NCBI RefSeq assembly: GCF_001189845.1
Contig: NZ_LFLZ01000033.1
Coordinates: forward strand, 1 to 64,000
DNA: 64,000 bases
DNA from: Bradyrhizobium tropiciagri
GTDB lineage: Bacteria; Pseudomonadota; Alphaproteobacteria; Rhizobiales; Xanthobacteraceae
Direction: 5' to 3'
Shown here piece after piece: positions 1-8,169 of the stretch (the first letter of the stretch is position 1; the number at the start of each line of letters is the position of its first letter). Both the position numbers and the translations under genes were made by a program. Below the pieces are notes generated by a model that was not told the origin of the DNA, did no database searches, and saw only the letters and a program-made list of their open reading frames with translations.

Positions 1-379
1 CGTTTTTGCGAACGACCCCAAAGATTTCGCGGATGGCTGCTTCTAGGAAATTGGTTTCAGAAAACTGCGGTTCTTGAAAATGGCTTGAAACTGACGTCAC
101 TTCGTCTAATCCCCCTTTTGGTTGGCTAATTCCCTCCTTTTTGGAGATCATTATCACCCGAACCTGTTCGGTTGTGAAGGCCCGTTGGAAGCTACCGACA
201 GGAAGAATACTGGATCCTTGGCCTTAAAGTGCGTTACCGAAGATCAGAGCCGGGATGAGGGGAGGAACTTGCGTCCCTCGCTTGTGCCGCGTTGCTTCCT
301 GCCGACAGCGGTGGAATGCCCGGGCTGGGACTCGCCAGGCACTGGCAACAGGACAGATCTTGTCCTCGATGCCGACGAT
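1..379. other. No recognisable gene; left flank of the transposase remnant
   Basis: I see no start codon and Shine-Dalgarno pair leading to a recognisable protein. The stretch is more A/T-rich than most of the window and lies downstream of the minus-strand glycosyltransferase gene. It probably belongs to the decayed mobile-element segment that follows it, but nothing in it could be matched to a family. Confidence 0.4.
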
Positions 380-625
380 GACCTCGATCCGCGGCAGTGC
401 GCCGGCAAGGCGCCGCGGTTGCCGCTTGCGAGCCCGAGTCTCACGGGCTTCAGGCGCGCCAACGTCCTACGCCGCCTCGGCGATCACCTGCCGCTCTACT
501 GGCGGGCGCTGCTTTACGCCCGCCAGGGCATTGAGCTCGGTCGTTCGACGCTTGCGGATTGGATGGGACCGGCAGACTTCCAGCTACGTCCATTGCATGA
601 GCAGCTCAGGCAACGGAAGCACGAC
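380..625 (+). pseudogene. IS66-family transposase (TnpC) remnant
   Basis: The plus-strand reading contains a block GDHLPLYWRALLYARQG, then RSTLADWMG and LRPLHEQLRQR, in the order seen in the central part of IS66-family TnpC (family pattern: DHLPLYRQ...YARQGIDLDRSTLADWVG...LRPVHE). Upstream and downstream the frame does not continue as a transposase: no DDE catalytic residues follow and there is no N-terminal coiled coil. Normal TnpC is about 500 residues, and only about 80 are recognisable here. This is a dead fragment at the edge of the LPS island. No terminal inverted repeats were identified. Confidence 0.7.
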
Positions 626-754
626 CTCGTCGTCGATGTCCTCCGGGCTGCTAACCGCGTCGGACCGATTATACCTCGCGCGCCAGTGCGAGTTCGACAT
701 GGCGACCGACAAAAACCGTCGCACTCCTTACCAGCTCGACGGACTTACGCTCGC

Positions 755-1975
755 TCATCGCTGCTCCGCCAACTTCGGGCTGAGCAACAATTCCTCAACT
801 AGACCGGCATAGGCGTTCATCGCCTCGGTCCGGTCGAATCGCGATGCCGCCTTCACCGCGCGCTTCGCCATGGCGGTAGCGTCGGATCGGGATGCTGCAC
901 GGATCGCCTCGGCGAGCAGATCGGCGCGGCCCGGTGTCACGACCCAACCGAGCTCATTCTCCACCACTGTTAACGCGGCCTCGGCCTCCGGTTCAGAGAC
1001 TAGCACCACCGGACGGCCGATCGCCAGCAGGTTGTAGAAGCGGCTCGGTACCGACACACCCGCGACGTCCTTCCGGTACGGAATGATCCAGAGATTGGCG
1101 GACGCCAGAAACGCCTCGAGCTCGGGATCCTCGACGCGCGCCACGAACGAGACATTGGTGAGGTTCGTGGCCGCCTGTAATTGCTTGAGCCGCTCGAAGC
1201 CGACACCCCAACCGGAGAGCAGGAAATGGATGTCTGCCTCGTCCTTGAGCAGGCGCGCTGCCTCGAACACGATGTCCGGGTCGTGGGTGAAGCCGAGATT
1301 TCCCGATAGGCCGACGACGAAACGCGCGGCGAGCGCCTTGCGGAACGTATTATCCCGACACAGGGGACGCAGGCCGGGCACGAGTGTCGCCCAGTTCGGG
1401 ATGAAGCGGATCTTGTTCCGCGTCATTCCGGAATAGCTCAGCAGCGGTCCTTCGGCATCGCGGCCGATGGTGATGACGGCATTGAGCGCTCGAAACATCA
1501 GGCTGTTGGCGGCGCGCATCGTCCGCGTCACGACTGAGCCGGGTTTCAGTAGGCCCGCCATCACCAGCACCTCGGGAAAGAGGTCATGCATGATAAGCGC
1601 TGAGCGTGCGCCCTTCAGCCTTGCCGCTGCCGCTACTGCGTAGGGCAGCATGAATGGTGCGGTGACGGTGAGCACGACATCGCCTCGCCTTAGCTTCCCG
1701 ATCAAGCTAAAGAACGTGCGCCCCGCGAACAACAGTTCAGAGGTGCCGCGCCGCACTAGCGCCGTTTTCCCCGCCATCCGGTTCTTGATCGCAACTACGC
1801 GCGGCCGGCCTGGGCCGGTCTGCGTTGCCGGCAACGCGCCGGGCGAACCGGATAGCACGACGACCTCGTGGCTTGTGGCGAGACGGCAGGCGATCTCTGC
1901 CATGATCGCTGCAGTCGTGCTCGGATCCGGTGGATAGTGCTGGCTTGCGACAACGATCTTGCCTTGGGGCTGCAT
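755..1975 (-). CDS. GT4-like glycosyltransferase, WcaI-like
   Basis: The 406-residue protein has the two-lobe layout of GT-B glycosyltransferases. The N-terminal lobe begins with VVASQHYPPDPSTTA, typical of WcaI/WbuB-like enzymes that act on polysaccharide repeat units. The C-terminal lobe carries VGLSGNLGFTHDPD, where the nucleotide sugar is expected to bind, and SVPSRFYNLLAIGRPVV, corresponding to the acceptor/donor loop of the family. It is probably cytoplasmic and membrane-associated, transferring a sugar onto an undecaprenyl-linked O-antigen or exopolysaccharide intermediate. It lies 2 bp downstream of the capD-like gene on the same strand, so the two are probably co-transcribed. Donor and acceptor cannot be told from sequence. 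Confidence 0.85.
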   Translation of the reverse strand: MQPQGKIVVASQHYPPDPSTTAAIMAEIACRLATSHEVVVLSGSPGALPATQTGPGRPRVVAIKNRMAGKTALVRRGTSELLFAGRTFFSLIGKLRRGDVVLTVTAPFMLPYAVAAAARLKGARSALIMHDLFPEVLVMAGLLKPGSVVTRTMRAANSLMFRALNAVITIGRDAEGPLLSYSGMTRNKIRFIPNWATLVPGLRPLCRDNTFRKALAARFVVGLSGNLGFTHDPDIVFEAARLLKDEADIHFLLSGWGVGFERLKQLQAATNLTNVSFVARVEDPELEAFLASANLWIIPYRKDVAGVSVPSRFYNLLAIGRPVVLVSEPEAEAALTVVENELGWVVTPGRADLLAEAIRAASRSDATAMAKRAVKAASRFDRTEAMNAYAGLVEELLLSPKLAEQR

Positions 1976-1977
1976 GG

Positions 1978-3891
1978 TCAGGCCGCGGTCGACCCGAATT
2001 CCGGAACCGCATCCTTCAGAACCCTTCTGATGGTCGCGCGATCATCGCACGCAATCGCCTGCTCCAGCGCCACGATCCACTTGCGTAGCGTCTGCATCGG
2101 CGGCTCGTTCGGTTGCGCGGCCATGATGCCGGCGACGCCGATCTCGCGGGTCGGCTCCTCGGATGCAAACAGAATCTCGTGCAGGCGCTCACCCGGCCGC
2201 ATGCCCGTGAACACGATCTCGATGTCGTAGCCGGGCTGAAGGCCCGAGAGGCGGATCATGCGTTCGGCGAGGTCAACGATTTTTACCGGCTGGCCCATAT
2301 TGAGCACGTAGACCGAGACGTCCGAGTGCACGGCTCCAAGCGCGTGCGTGGCGGCCGTGATGACGAGGTCGCAGGCCTCGCGGATGGTCATGAAATAGCG
2401 CACCATGTCTGGATGCGTTACCGTCACGGGACCACCAGCGTCGATCTGGGCCTTGAACTTCGGCACCACGGAGCCGTTCGACGCCAGAACATTGCCGAAC
2501 CGGACCGAGATCAGCCGCATTGGCGGCTTGCCCCTGCCGCCTCCTACCGAAAGATCACGATCAAGCGCCTGGCAGTACATCTCGGCGAAGCGTTTGGTCA
2601 GGCCGAGCATCGACACCGGCTCGATCGCCTTGTCGGTCGAGATCATGACCATGGCTTCCGCACCGGCGGCAAGCGCGGCGTCGGCAACGTTGATCGAGCC
2701 GAAGATGTTGGTCTTGACTCCTTCGCTCCAGTCGCGCTCGAGGATCGGCACATGCTTGAGCGCCGCGGCATGGAATACGATGTTCGGCTTGAACTCGGTC
2801 ATCAGGCGGGTGATGCGCTCGCGGTCCCGAATGTCGGCAATCCGCCCCTCGATTGCAGCAGTCGAGCCGTGTGTGGCGAGCGCTTCCGTAACCGCATAAA
2901 GCGCCGGCTCGGAATTCTCCACAATCAGAAGGCGTGCGGCGCCGAAGGCGACCACGCGCTCGCAGATTTCAGAACCGATCGAGCCGCCCCCTCCGGTGAC
3001 GATCACGGACTTGCCCTTAATCAGGGCTTCAAGCCGCGCGTAGTCGATCTTCTCGCTCGGCCGGAGCAACAGGTCCTCGACCGCAACAGCCATGAGCCGC
3101 GGTGTATCGCCGCTCTCTAGCGAAGGCATGCGGTTGACGATCACGCCGAGCTTGCGCGCCCGCATCAGGATCGATTCCGGATGGGCTTCCGGCTCGAATG
3201 CCGACGGCGTCATGATGATGCGCGCGATCGCCTTGTTGCGTTTGGAAAAGTCGGCAATGACGTCTTCGACATCGTCGATGCCGCCGAGCACCGGCAGGTT
3301 ACGGATGAACTGCCCGAGATCGGAGGCCGAAGGAGACACCACGCCAACCGGCCAGATGCGCTTGATCGCCCCGCTTTCGATGCCGCGCAACAGCACCTCG
3401 GCATCCGCGGCCCGGCCGATCAGCAGCGTCGGTGCGGCGTCCTCATTCCTCGCGTGACGCCGGACCCGCGTATAGCGGAAATAGCGGTAGGCCATGCGCG
3501 CCGCGCTGAGGAAGGCGATCTCGAAGAACCAATAGAGAACGATGGTCACTTTGCCGAGAAAGAAGGCGCCGCGGACGTTTGGAGCGACGAAGATGTAGTC
3601 GAGGACCAGCAAGGCAACAGTTAGCATGGTCGAGACACGGATGATATTCAGAGCGTCAGGAAGCGAGATGAAGCGCCACTTCGTAGTGGTCAGGTTGAAG
3701 ATAAAGAACACGACCACGCTGAAGGCGAGGAAGTAAGGCAGAATCTGGAACAGGAGCGGCAGGCGGTCGAAAAAGCCCTCGCCGCCCTCAAAGCGAATGT
3801 AGAAGGCGACGAACAGCGCCGCCGTGGTCGCGAGAAGATCGTGGAGCGCAATCAGGAAATTGCGCAAGGTGAGATGCGAAAAACGCGTCAT
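1978..3891 (-). CDS. CapD/WbpM-like nucleoside-diphosphate-sugar 4,6-dehydratase
   Basis: The 637-residue protein has about four N-terminal transmembrane helices (roughly residues 15-140), a Rossmann-like CoA-binding region, and a C-terminal extended SDR domain with the NAD(P) motif TGGGGSIGSE near residue 300. The usual YxxxK active site reads MLGLTK after MISTDKAIEP, as in the PglF/WbpM/FlaA1 class that dehydrates UDP-GlcNAc. It probably makes 4-keto-6-deoxy sugars for O-antigen at the inner membrane. The frame stays open upstream to 4206, but that extension translates the dead waaL fragment, so the start MTRFSHLTLRNFL at 3891 is chosen. The C-terminus EFGSTAA is repeated in the dead copy near 61.08 kb. 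Confidence 0.88.
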   Translation of the reverse strand: MTRFSHLTLRNFLIALHDLLATTAALFVAFYIRFEGGEGFFDRLPLLFQILPYFLAFSVVVFFIFNLTTTKWRFISLPDALNIIRVSTMLTVALLVLDYIFVAPNVRGAFFLGKVTIVLYWFFEIAFLSAARMAYRYFRYTRVRRHARNEDAAPTLLIGRAADAEVLLRGIESGAIKRIWPVGVVSPSASDLGQFIRNLPVLGGIDDVEDVIADFSKRNKAIARIIMTPSAFEPEAHPESILMRARKLGVIVNRMPSLESGDTPRLMAVAVEDLLLRPSEKIDYARLEALIKGKSVIVTGGGGSIGSEICERVVAFGAARLLIVENSEPALYAVTEALATHGSTAAIEGRIADIRDRERITRLMTEFKPNIVFHAAALKHVPILERDWSEGVKTNIFGSINVADAALAAGAEAMVMISTDKAIEPVSMLGLTKRFAEMYCQALDRDLSVGGGRGKPPMRLISVRFGNVLASNGSVVPKFKAQIDAGGPVTVTHPDMVRYFMTIREACDLVITAATHALGAVHSDVSVYVLNMGQPVKIVDLAERMIRLSGLQPGYDIEIVFTGMRPGERLHEILFASEEPTREIGVAGIMAAQPNEPPMQTLRKWIVALEQAIACDDRATIRRVLKDAVPEFGSTAA

Positions 3892-4026
3892 CCGCCGGCC
3901 GATGAAGATCCAGTTAGTTGCAACCTGACCGCGCTGATAGCCCATCTCAACCAGACTTACCAGCCGCGCAGCCGCCCGGGAACCGGCTTCCCCCATCTTC
4001 GCGTCGGCCTGTTGTGCCCAGATCAC

Positions 4027-4700
4027 CATGCCGCCCGCTACGTCGACGACGTGCATCCGGCCCTCCGGAAAGTCGAACATATGGCAGTTGAGCAGAGAGG
4101 GTAAAGACGTTCTGCACCAGGACCAGCGGCCCGCCCCAGTTGGCCAGCCCATCGCTGCGAATAACATGAAATAGCGCAGGGAGAATGATGATGCCGATAA
4201 CGCCACATTGGGGCGCAGCGTTCAGCGTCTGACGATGGGGTGCCGATCACCTCGGCAGAGGCCCACTATCCGCTGCCGATCTTCATTTTTTTAATGGCCG
4301 CGCGCTAAGTCCGTGCCGCGCCCTGCAGCTTTGGCGAAAAATCCTAGGTACTTGCGCCAGACCCCGGGTCGCGGCTCAAGCGAAGTCGGCTCGTCCCTTC
4401 CTTGTAGGCCGTGCTCGCAAAGTTATCGGCGGTCTTGCGCATATGCTACGAGCCTGCCAAGCGGCAGCTGCCCCGGTGATCAGAACGGCGATGCTGCGCC
4501 ACTTTAATGAAGCAGCACGAACATGGCAAGTATGATGGCCACGGTGACGAGCGCGGTGCGCGGCACCACCACGAAGGCCATATTGACCAGGAAGCTCAGC
4601 GCTAGCGCGATGAGCGCGCCGGCGGTTCAGCAGTGCCAAATTGGGCCTTGGGCGCTTTCTCGCGCACAACCTCGGATCGCAAGTGAGGCGCATGCCGATT
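4027..4700 (-). pseudogene. Decayed O-antigen ligase (waaL-like), C-terminal part
   Basis: The minus strand encodes, in shifting frames, fragments that align with the intact ligase at 58.5-59.7 kb. They are a stretch reading NMAFVVVPRTALVTV (intact: NMAFVVVSRTALVTV), then LKWRSIAVL (intact: LRWRSVIAIL), then GVIGIIIL (intact: GLVGIIIL), then CHMFDFPEGRMHVV followed by AGG (intact: SHIFDFHEGWMYVL). Several frameshifts separate these blocks and the N-terminal two fifths is missing. It sits directly upstream of the capD-like gene in the same orientation, giving the same order waaL-capD as at the right end of the window. Exact limits are approximate. Confidence 0.85.
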
Positions 4701-4747
4701 CGGCAAAACGTGGCATCGATGCGGTTGCGACCAAGCGCTTACATTGT

Positions 4748-4858
4748 CCATCGACCATGGCGTGCTAGCTCAGCAGTTCGAGAGCTTTGTCCACCACGAG
4801 CGAGCCCAACAACATGCCGACGGCTTCGGTCTTGCCCGCCATGCGCGATGAGCTTGAG
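4748..4858 (-). pseudogene. Duplicated tail of the neighbouring epimerase gene
   Basis: This stretch repeats, with substitutions and small deletions, the 3' end of the epimerase gene at about 5038-5162. On the minus strand it reads LKLIAHMAGKTEAVGMLLG and then LVVDKALELL, against LKLVAHMAGKTEAADRLLG and LVVDSIKARELLGW in the intact gene. It starts exactly where the sugar-transferase remnant upstream stops being recognisable, so it marks a recombination junction. Confidence 0.75.
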
Positions 4859-5010
4859 CACGAAAAACAGCTTGCCCTAGTGATCTAAACGCACCTGACC
4901 GAAGAGAGAGAACCGGCACCCAAATAGCCCCTGACCAGCAAGGCCTGCGAAAATTGCAAGCCGACGATCAAGCCGAACAATGCCAACAACGAGTCAAACG
5001 CACGCCTCAT
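4859..5010 (-). pseudogene. Truncated N-terminus of a bacterial sugar transferase
   Basis: A minus-strand start at 5010 gives MRRAFDSLLALFGLIVG, the hydrophobic N-terminus typical of undecaprenyl-phosphate sugar phosphotransferases (family pattern KRLFDxxLALLxLxxL). After one frameshift it continues LFGQVRLDH, an in-frame stop, and GKLFFVLK, matching the family block LFRQVRVGxxGKxFxxxKFRSM. At that point the sequence switches to the duplicated epimerase tail. The start overlaps the end of the intact epimerase gene by 17 bp, as in a translationally coupled operon. The catalytic part is absent. Confidence 0.7.
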
Positions 5011-5929
5011 GAAGGGCCATCTTTTGCAATTGATTGTCCATCGACACTGCGGGCTGCCAGCCCAGCAGTTCACGAGCTTTGATACTGTCCACCACTAACG
5101 ACCCCAACAACCTGTCTGCGGCTTCAGTCTTGCCTGCCATGTGCGCGACGAGCTTCAGCCACCTAGTTGGTATAGGCATCAATCGAGCCTTCACGTTATA
5201 GGCCTTGGCCACTCGCCTCAGTAGATCCGCAGTGGATACATCGTCGCCATCCGATATGAGAAATACCTCGTTGGCGACGCGTGGCGAACGATCGCGGTCC
5301 ACACACAACGCAATGAAATCGATCAGATTATCCAGCGCCAAAAGCGAACGCCGGTTATTCACTGCGCCCAAGGGCAGCGGTATCCCTTTCCGAACCCACT
5401 TCACCATGGAAGCAAAATTGCCCTTCACGCCAGGACCGTAGACCAAGGGCGGGCGGATGATCACCACCTCCATGGTGGTCTCCCGGGCAATGGCCATCAA
5501 GCCTTGTTCAGCTTCCATCTTGGAGATGCCGTAAGGATCTCGCGGCGCAGGGGCGGCATCTTCGCGCTGAAATCCGGACTCGCCGTTCACTTTGATAGAG
5601 CTGACGAACACAAAGCGCCGGACACCCGCTGCAACGGCCTGTCGGGCCAGATTGAGGGTTCCCTCCACATTGACGCGGCGAAATTCGGAGAGGGGGTCCG
5701 CAACTTGATCACGCATCACGTGGACGCGTGCAGCGAGGTGAACGACAGCGTTACAGCCTGATAGGGCGCTATGGAAGTCCGTTTGTGCATTGATTCCGGG
5801 AACGAGCATCTCGCCCGAAAGTCCGACACTGCGTCTCACAATCGGAACCGTCCTGTATCCGCGTAACCCCAGCGCCCCAAGCAAGGGCTGTCCGACAAAT
5901 CCTGTTGCTCCGGTAATCAGGATGTTCAC
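4994..5929 (-). CDS. NAD-dependent nucleotide-sugar epimerase/dehydratase, WbpV-like
   Basis: The 311-residue extended SDR protein starts MNILITGATGFVGQPLL (the GxxGxxG cofactor motif), followed by VVHLAARVHVM, the catalytic Ser in VFVSSIKVNGES and the YxxxK motif in DPYGISKMEAEQ. The family includes UDP-glucose 4-epimerase-like enzymes of O-antigen clusters that often pair with a sugar transferase, as in Pseudomonas wbp loci. That fits the dead sugar-transferase fragment overlapping its 3' end. It lies downstream of an RmlD-like gene on the same strand. Substrate is not determinable. The gene is more A/T-rich than the catabolic genes of the window. Confidence 0.82.
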   Translation of the reverse strand: MNILITGATGFVGQPLLGALGLRGYRTVPIVRRSVGLSGEMLVPGINAQTDFHSALSGCNAVVHLAARVHVMRDQVADPLSEFRRVNVEGTLNLARQAVAAGVRRFVFVSSIKVNGESGFQREDAAPAPRDPYGISKMEAEQGLMAIARETTMEVVIIRPPLVYGPGVKGNFASMVKWVRKGIPLPLGAVNNRRSLLALDNLIDFIALCVDRDRSPRVANEVFLISDGDDVSTADLLRRVAKAYNVKARLMPIPTRWLKLVAHMAGKTEAADRLLGSLVVDSIKARELLGWQPAVSMDNQLQKMALHEACV

Positions 5930-5965
5930 TGTCGTCCGCCTATTGCTTTTGGTGGGGATCAGCCA

Positions 5966-6841
5966 TTAGCCAAATTTTGCCATTGTTTCGATCAACTCCT
6001 GCCAGGTAGCAGGAGCATAACCGGTTGCTGTGCGAAAGCGGTTCGAGTCAAGCGAGCGGTCGATCACAAAACTATCGTCGGGAACAATCTCGATCTCCTT
6101 GCGATAGATATCAGCCACCAGTCGGAGCAGGTCGAATTTGGCAATGGGGTCCGCGGAAACATGATAGACCCCGCGCAGTTCCGGCCGCGGTAACACGTAG
6201 TCGCCGATGACACGCGCCAGCTCCACGGTCGGCAGTCCCGAAAAGATGGCCTTGGTGAACCCTTTGACACTGCCCTCCTGGGACAGAAACCAACCAATCA
6301 GAGCATGCGCGCTGTCGAGTTCATGTCCAATGATCGACGTACGCAATGTTATCGCATGCGCGTAATCAACCTCGCCGAGATATTTACTGCGGCCATAGAG
6401 ATCCTTGGCATCCGACAATTCTTCCTCGCGATAGAGACCTTTGGCCCCGGAGTAGACACAGTCGGTACTGATGTGGACCAATCTCGCCTTAGCAACTTCG
6501 CAAATGCGCGCTAGCCGATGCGGCAGTTCCGCATTTATAGGCAAGGCCACCAGTGGATTATTGGCCTGCGCCAACTGCTTGATTAGGCCAATACAATTGA
6601 TCACGACGTCGGGCCGGACAGCGGAAAAAGCCGAAAGCAAACTATCGACGTTCTCCACGTCCACGCCCGGTAGGATATTTTCATGCAATTCCGGGACAAA
6701 GAAACGGCGTATCGCCGCCGAGCGCGCGGTCCCGGTCACCTGAAACTCCGTGGGCCTACCGGCCAGATAGCGGAACACGGTGTTGCCGAGCATACCCGAG
6801 ACACCGAGCACCATGATCCGTTTGGGCAATGTTGTTGTCAT
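5966..6841 (-). CDS. RmlD-like sugar-nucleotide reductase (SDR)
   Basis: The protein of about 291 residues has an N-terminal RIMVLGVSGMLGNTVF cofactor motif, VVINCIGLIKQ, VHISTDCVYSG and the YxxxK motif in DLYGRSKYLGEV. This pattern belongs to the dTDP-4-dehydrorhamnose reductase family (RmlD/StrL), which reduces 4-keto-6-deoxy sugars. It is probably cytosolic and supplies an O-antigen deoxysugar. The start MTTTLPKRIMVLG at 6841 is preferred; an in-frame ATG at 6862 would add seven residues. It is 36 bp upstream of the epimerase gene and likely shares its transcript. RmlA, RmlB and RmlC are not in the window, so it may act on the CapD product instead. Confidence 0.78.
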   Translation of the reverse strand: MTTTLPKRIMVLGVSGMLGNTVFRYLAGRPTEFQVTGTARSAAIRRFFVPELHENILPGVDVENVDSLLSAFSAVRPDVVINCIGLIKQLAQANNPLVALPINAELPHRLARICEVAKARLVHISTDCVYSGAKGLYREEELSDAKDLYGRSKYLGEVDYAHAITLRTSIIGHELDSAHALIGWFLSQEGSVKGFTKAIFSGLPTVELARVIGDYVLPRPELRGVYHVSADPIAKFDLLRLVADIYRKEIEIVPDDSFVIDRSLDSNRFRTATGYAPATWQELIETMAKFG

Positions 6842-7223
6842 GCTTCCCTCGTCCTCCGGCAAAACGCCGCTGCCTATGGCAGCGCATTTCAGGAAGCTGC
6901 CAATCGTGCCACCTTGGTTCTTACCCTGCTAAAGGCGTACACGTTCGCACATTGGCACTGACAGTAGGCTTACGTCTTTGTCAATGCCCTAGATTCGACG
7001 GTGATCAGGATCGAACCAAAGTCTAGAGGTAGTTAAATATTGGCTTTTTTCCGTGCGCGCCCCCTGCTGCAACAGGTGAGAGGGCTGGGTCGGTGGCTCG
7101 ATCTCCGAATAGCGATTTCGCCTTATATGGAAAGTTGTCCGGAGATCATGGGTTATGGCCATCAGGAGTTAGATGAGGTCCTCCGCTGAAAGCGACCGGC
7201 GGGGACAAGCGTTATTGGGGGTC
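6842..7223. other. Intergenic region without a recognisable gene
   Basis: This is the leader of the minus-strand RmlD-like gene and the left flank of the gmd/fcl scar. A TTGACA hexamer is visible on the minus strand near 6984, but no good -10 follows it. The stretch is A/T-rich and probably contains further unrecognised remains of decayed LPS genes. Confidence 0.4.
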
Positions 7224-7545
7224 AACGTATTGCTATGATCACCGGCGTCACCGGCAGGATGGCGTTCATCTTGCCGAATATCCATTGTCACTCGGGTACG
7301 TCGTGGACGGCATCAAATGGCGGTCATCGTCATTTATCACCGCGCACGTGGATCGCCTTTACAAGGATCCACATAGCGGTGATGTGCGGTTCGTGATGCA
7401 TTATGCGGCCGCAGGTCGTGTTGATCGCGGTGACAAAAGTCGGCGGCATCGTCGCCAATAACGCGCTGCGCGCCGAATTCATCTACGACAACATCGCGAT
7501 CGTGACGAACGTAATCCAGGCCGCCCGCGTTGAACCGGTGCTGAG
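7224..7545 (+). pseudogene. Fused scar of gmd 5' end and fcl internal segment
   Basis: From about 7224 to 7406 the plus strand matches the start of the intact gmd at 19.3 kb: ITGVTG with a one-base shift, then HLAEYPLSLGYVVDGIK, HVDRLYKDPHSGDVRF and VMHYA. At about 7407 it jumps to the middle of fcl: PQVVLIAVTKVGGIVANN then LRAEFIYDNIAI (intact fcl: PQAVFLAAAKVGGIVANN, LRAEFLYDNLAI). The reading ends in a stop soon after RAARV-like sequence. A deletion has therefore joined the two genes, which are adjacent in the intact locus. It is nonfunctional. Confidence 0.88.
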
Positions 7546-7564
7546 AAGCTGATATCACTCCCGC

Positions 7565-8083
7565 TCAGCGCAAGCTGAGCGCCTGGCGCACGAAGGTCTC
7601 GAGATTGCCCGCCCGGAACCGCAACCCGCGGATGCCGGCGGCGCGCGCCGCCTCTAGGTCGCGCTCCTGATCGCCGATCAGCAAGCTCCTATCGGCTGCG
7701 ACGGGAAAGCGCACCATCAGCTCGGTGATCATGCCTGGTCCGGGCTTGCGCCGGTGGCTGTCGCGACGATAACGCTCGATGGGGGCCTCGGGATGGTCAG
7801 GGCAATATTCGAACGCATCGATACGCGCGCCCACCGCCGCGAGATCCTTCGCCATCCAGCGGTGGAGGGCATCTACGTCGCTCTCCTCATAGAAGCCGCG
7901 AGCGACACCAGACTGGTTAGTCACGACGAAGGCGAAATAGCCGGCCTCGTTCACGAGCCTGACCGCCTCGCGCGCGCCATCTATCCATCTGAACTTGGCT
8001 GCCTCGAAGAGGTAACCTTCATCGTGATTAAGTACGCCATCGCGATCGAAGAAGACGGCCGGGCGCGTTAATGTCGTCGTCAT
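7565..8083 (-). CDS. gmhB: D-glycero-D-manno-heptose 1,7-bisphosphate phosphatase (HAD family)
   Basis: The 172-residue protein starts MTTTLTRPAVFFDRDGVLN, the HAD motif DxDG with catalytic aspartates. It has the motif II block VVTNQSGVARG, the CPDHPE segment, and motif III/IV in RRKPGPGM and LLIGDQERDLEAA. It removes the 7-phosphate in ADP-heptose synthesis in the cytosol, between the two activities of HldE. In classical GmhB a second CxC pair completes a zinc site before the RKPxPGM motif; here that position reads DSHR, so zinc is probably not bound. The open frame extends to 8308, but the conserved start is the ATG at 8083. It is separated by about 49 kb from hldD and hldE. Confidence 0.85.
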   Translation of the reverse strand: MTTTLTRPAVFFDRDGVLNHDEGYLFEAAKFRWIDGAREAVRLVNEAGYFAFVVTNQSGVARGFYEESDVDALHRWMAKDLAAVGARIDAFEYCPDHPEAPIERYRRDSHRRKPGPGMITELMVRFPVAADRSLLIGDQERDLEAARAAGIRGLRFRAGNLETFVRQALSLR

Positions 8084-8169
8084 GGGAGCCGCAATAGGTC
8101 GTTGCGGCCTTTGTTCACCGGTCCACTGTTGGCTTGTCAAGGGGGCATGCGCATCACCAGGACCGCACC

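Noticed and set aside
122..802. Intact plus-strand protein of 226 residues at the left end
   Set aside because: Only about 80 central residues match IS66 transposase; the rest does not, catalytic residues are absent, and the 3' part overlaps the end of the minus-strand glycosyltransferase gene.
3892..4206. N-terminal extension of the capD-like protein to 742 residues
   Set aside because: The added residues translate the decayed ligase fragment (FDFPEGR and AGG blocks); the family starts shortly before the first membrane helix, at 3891.
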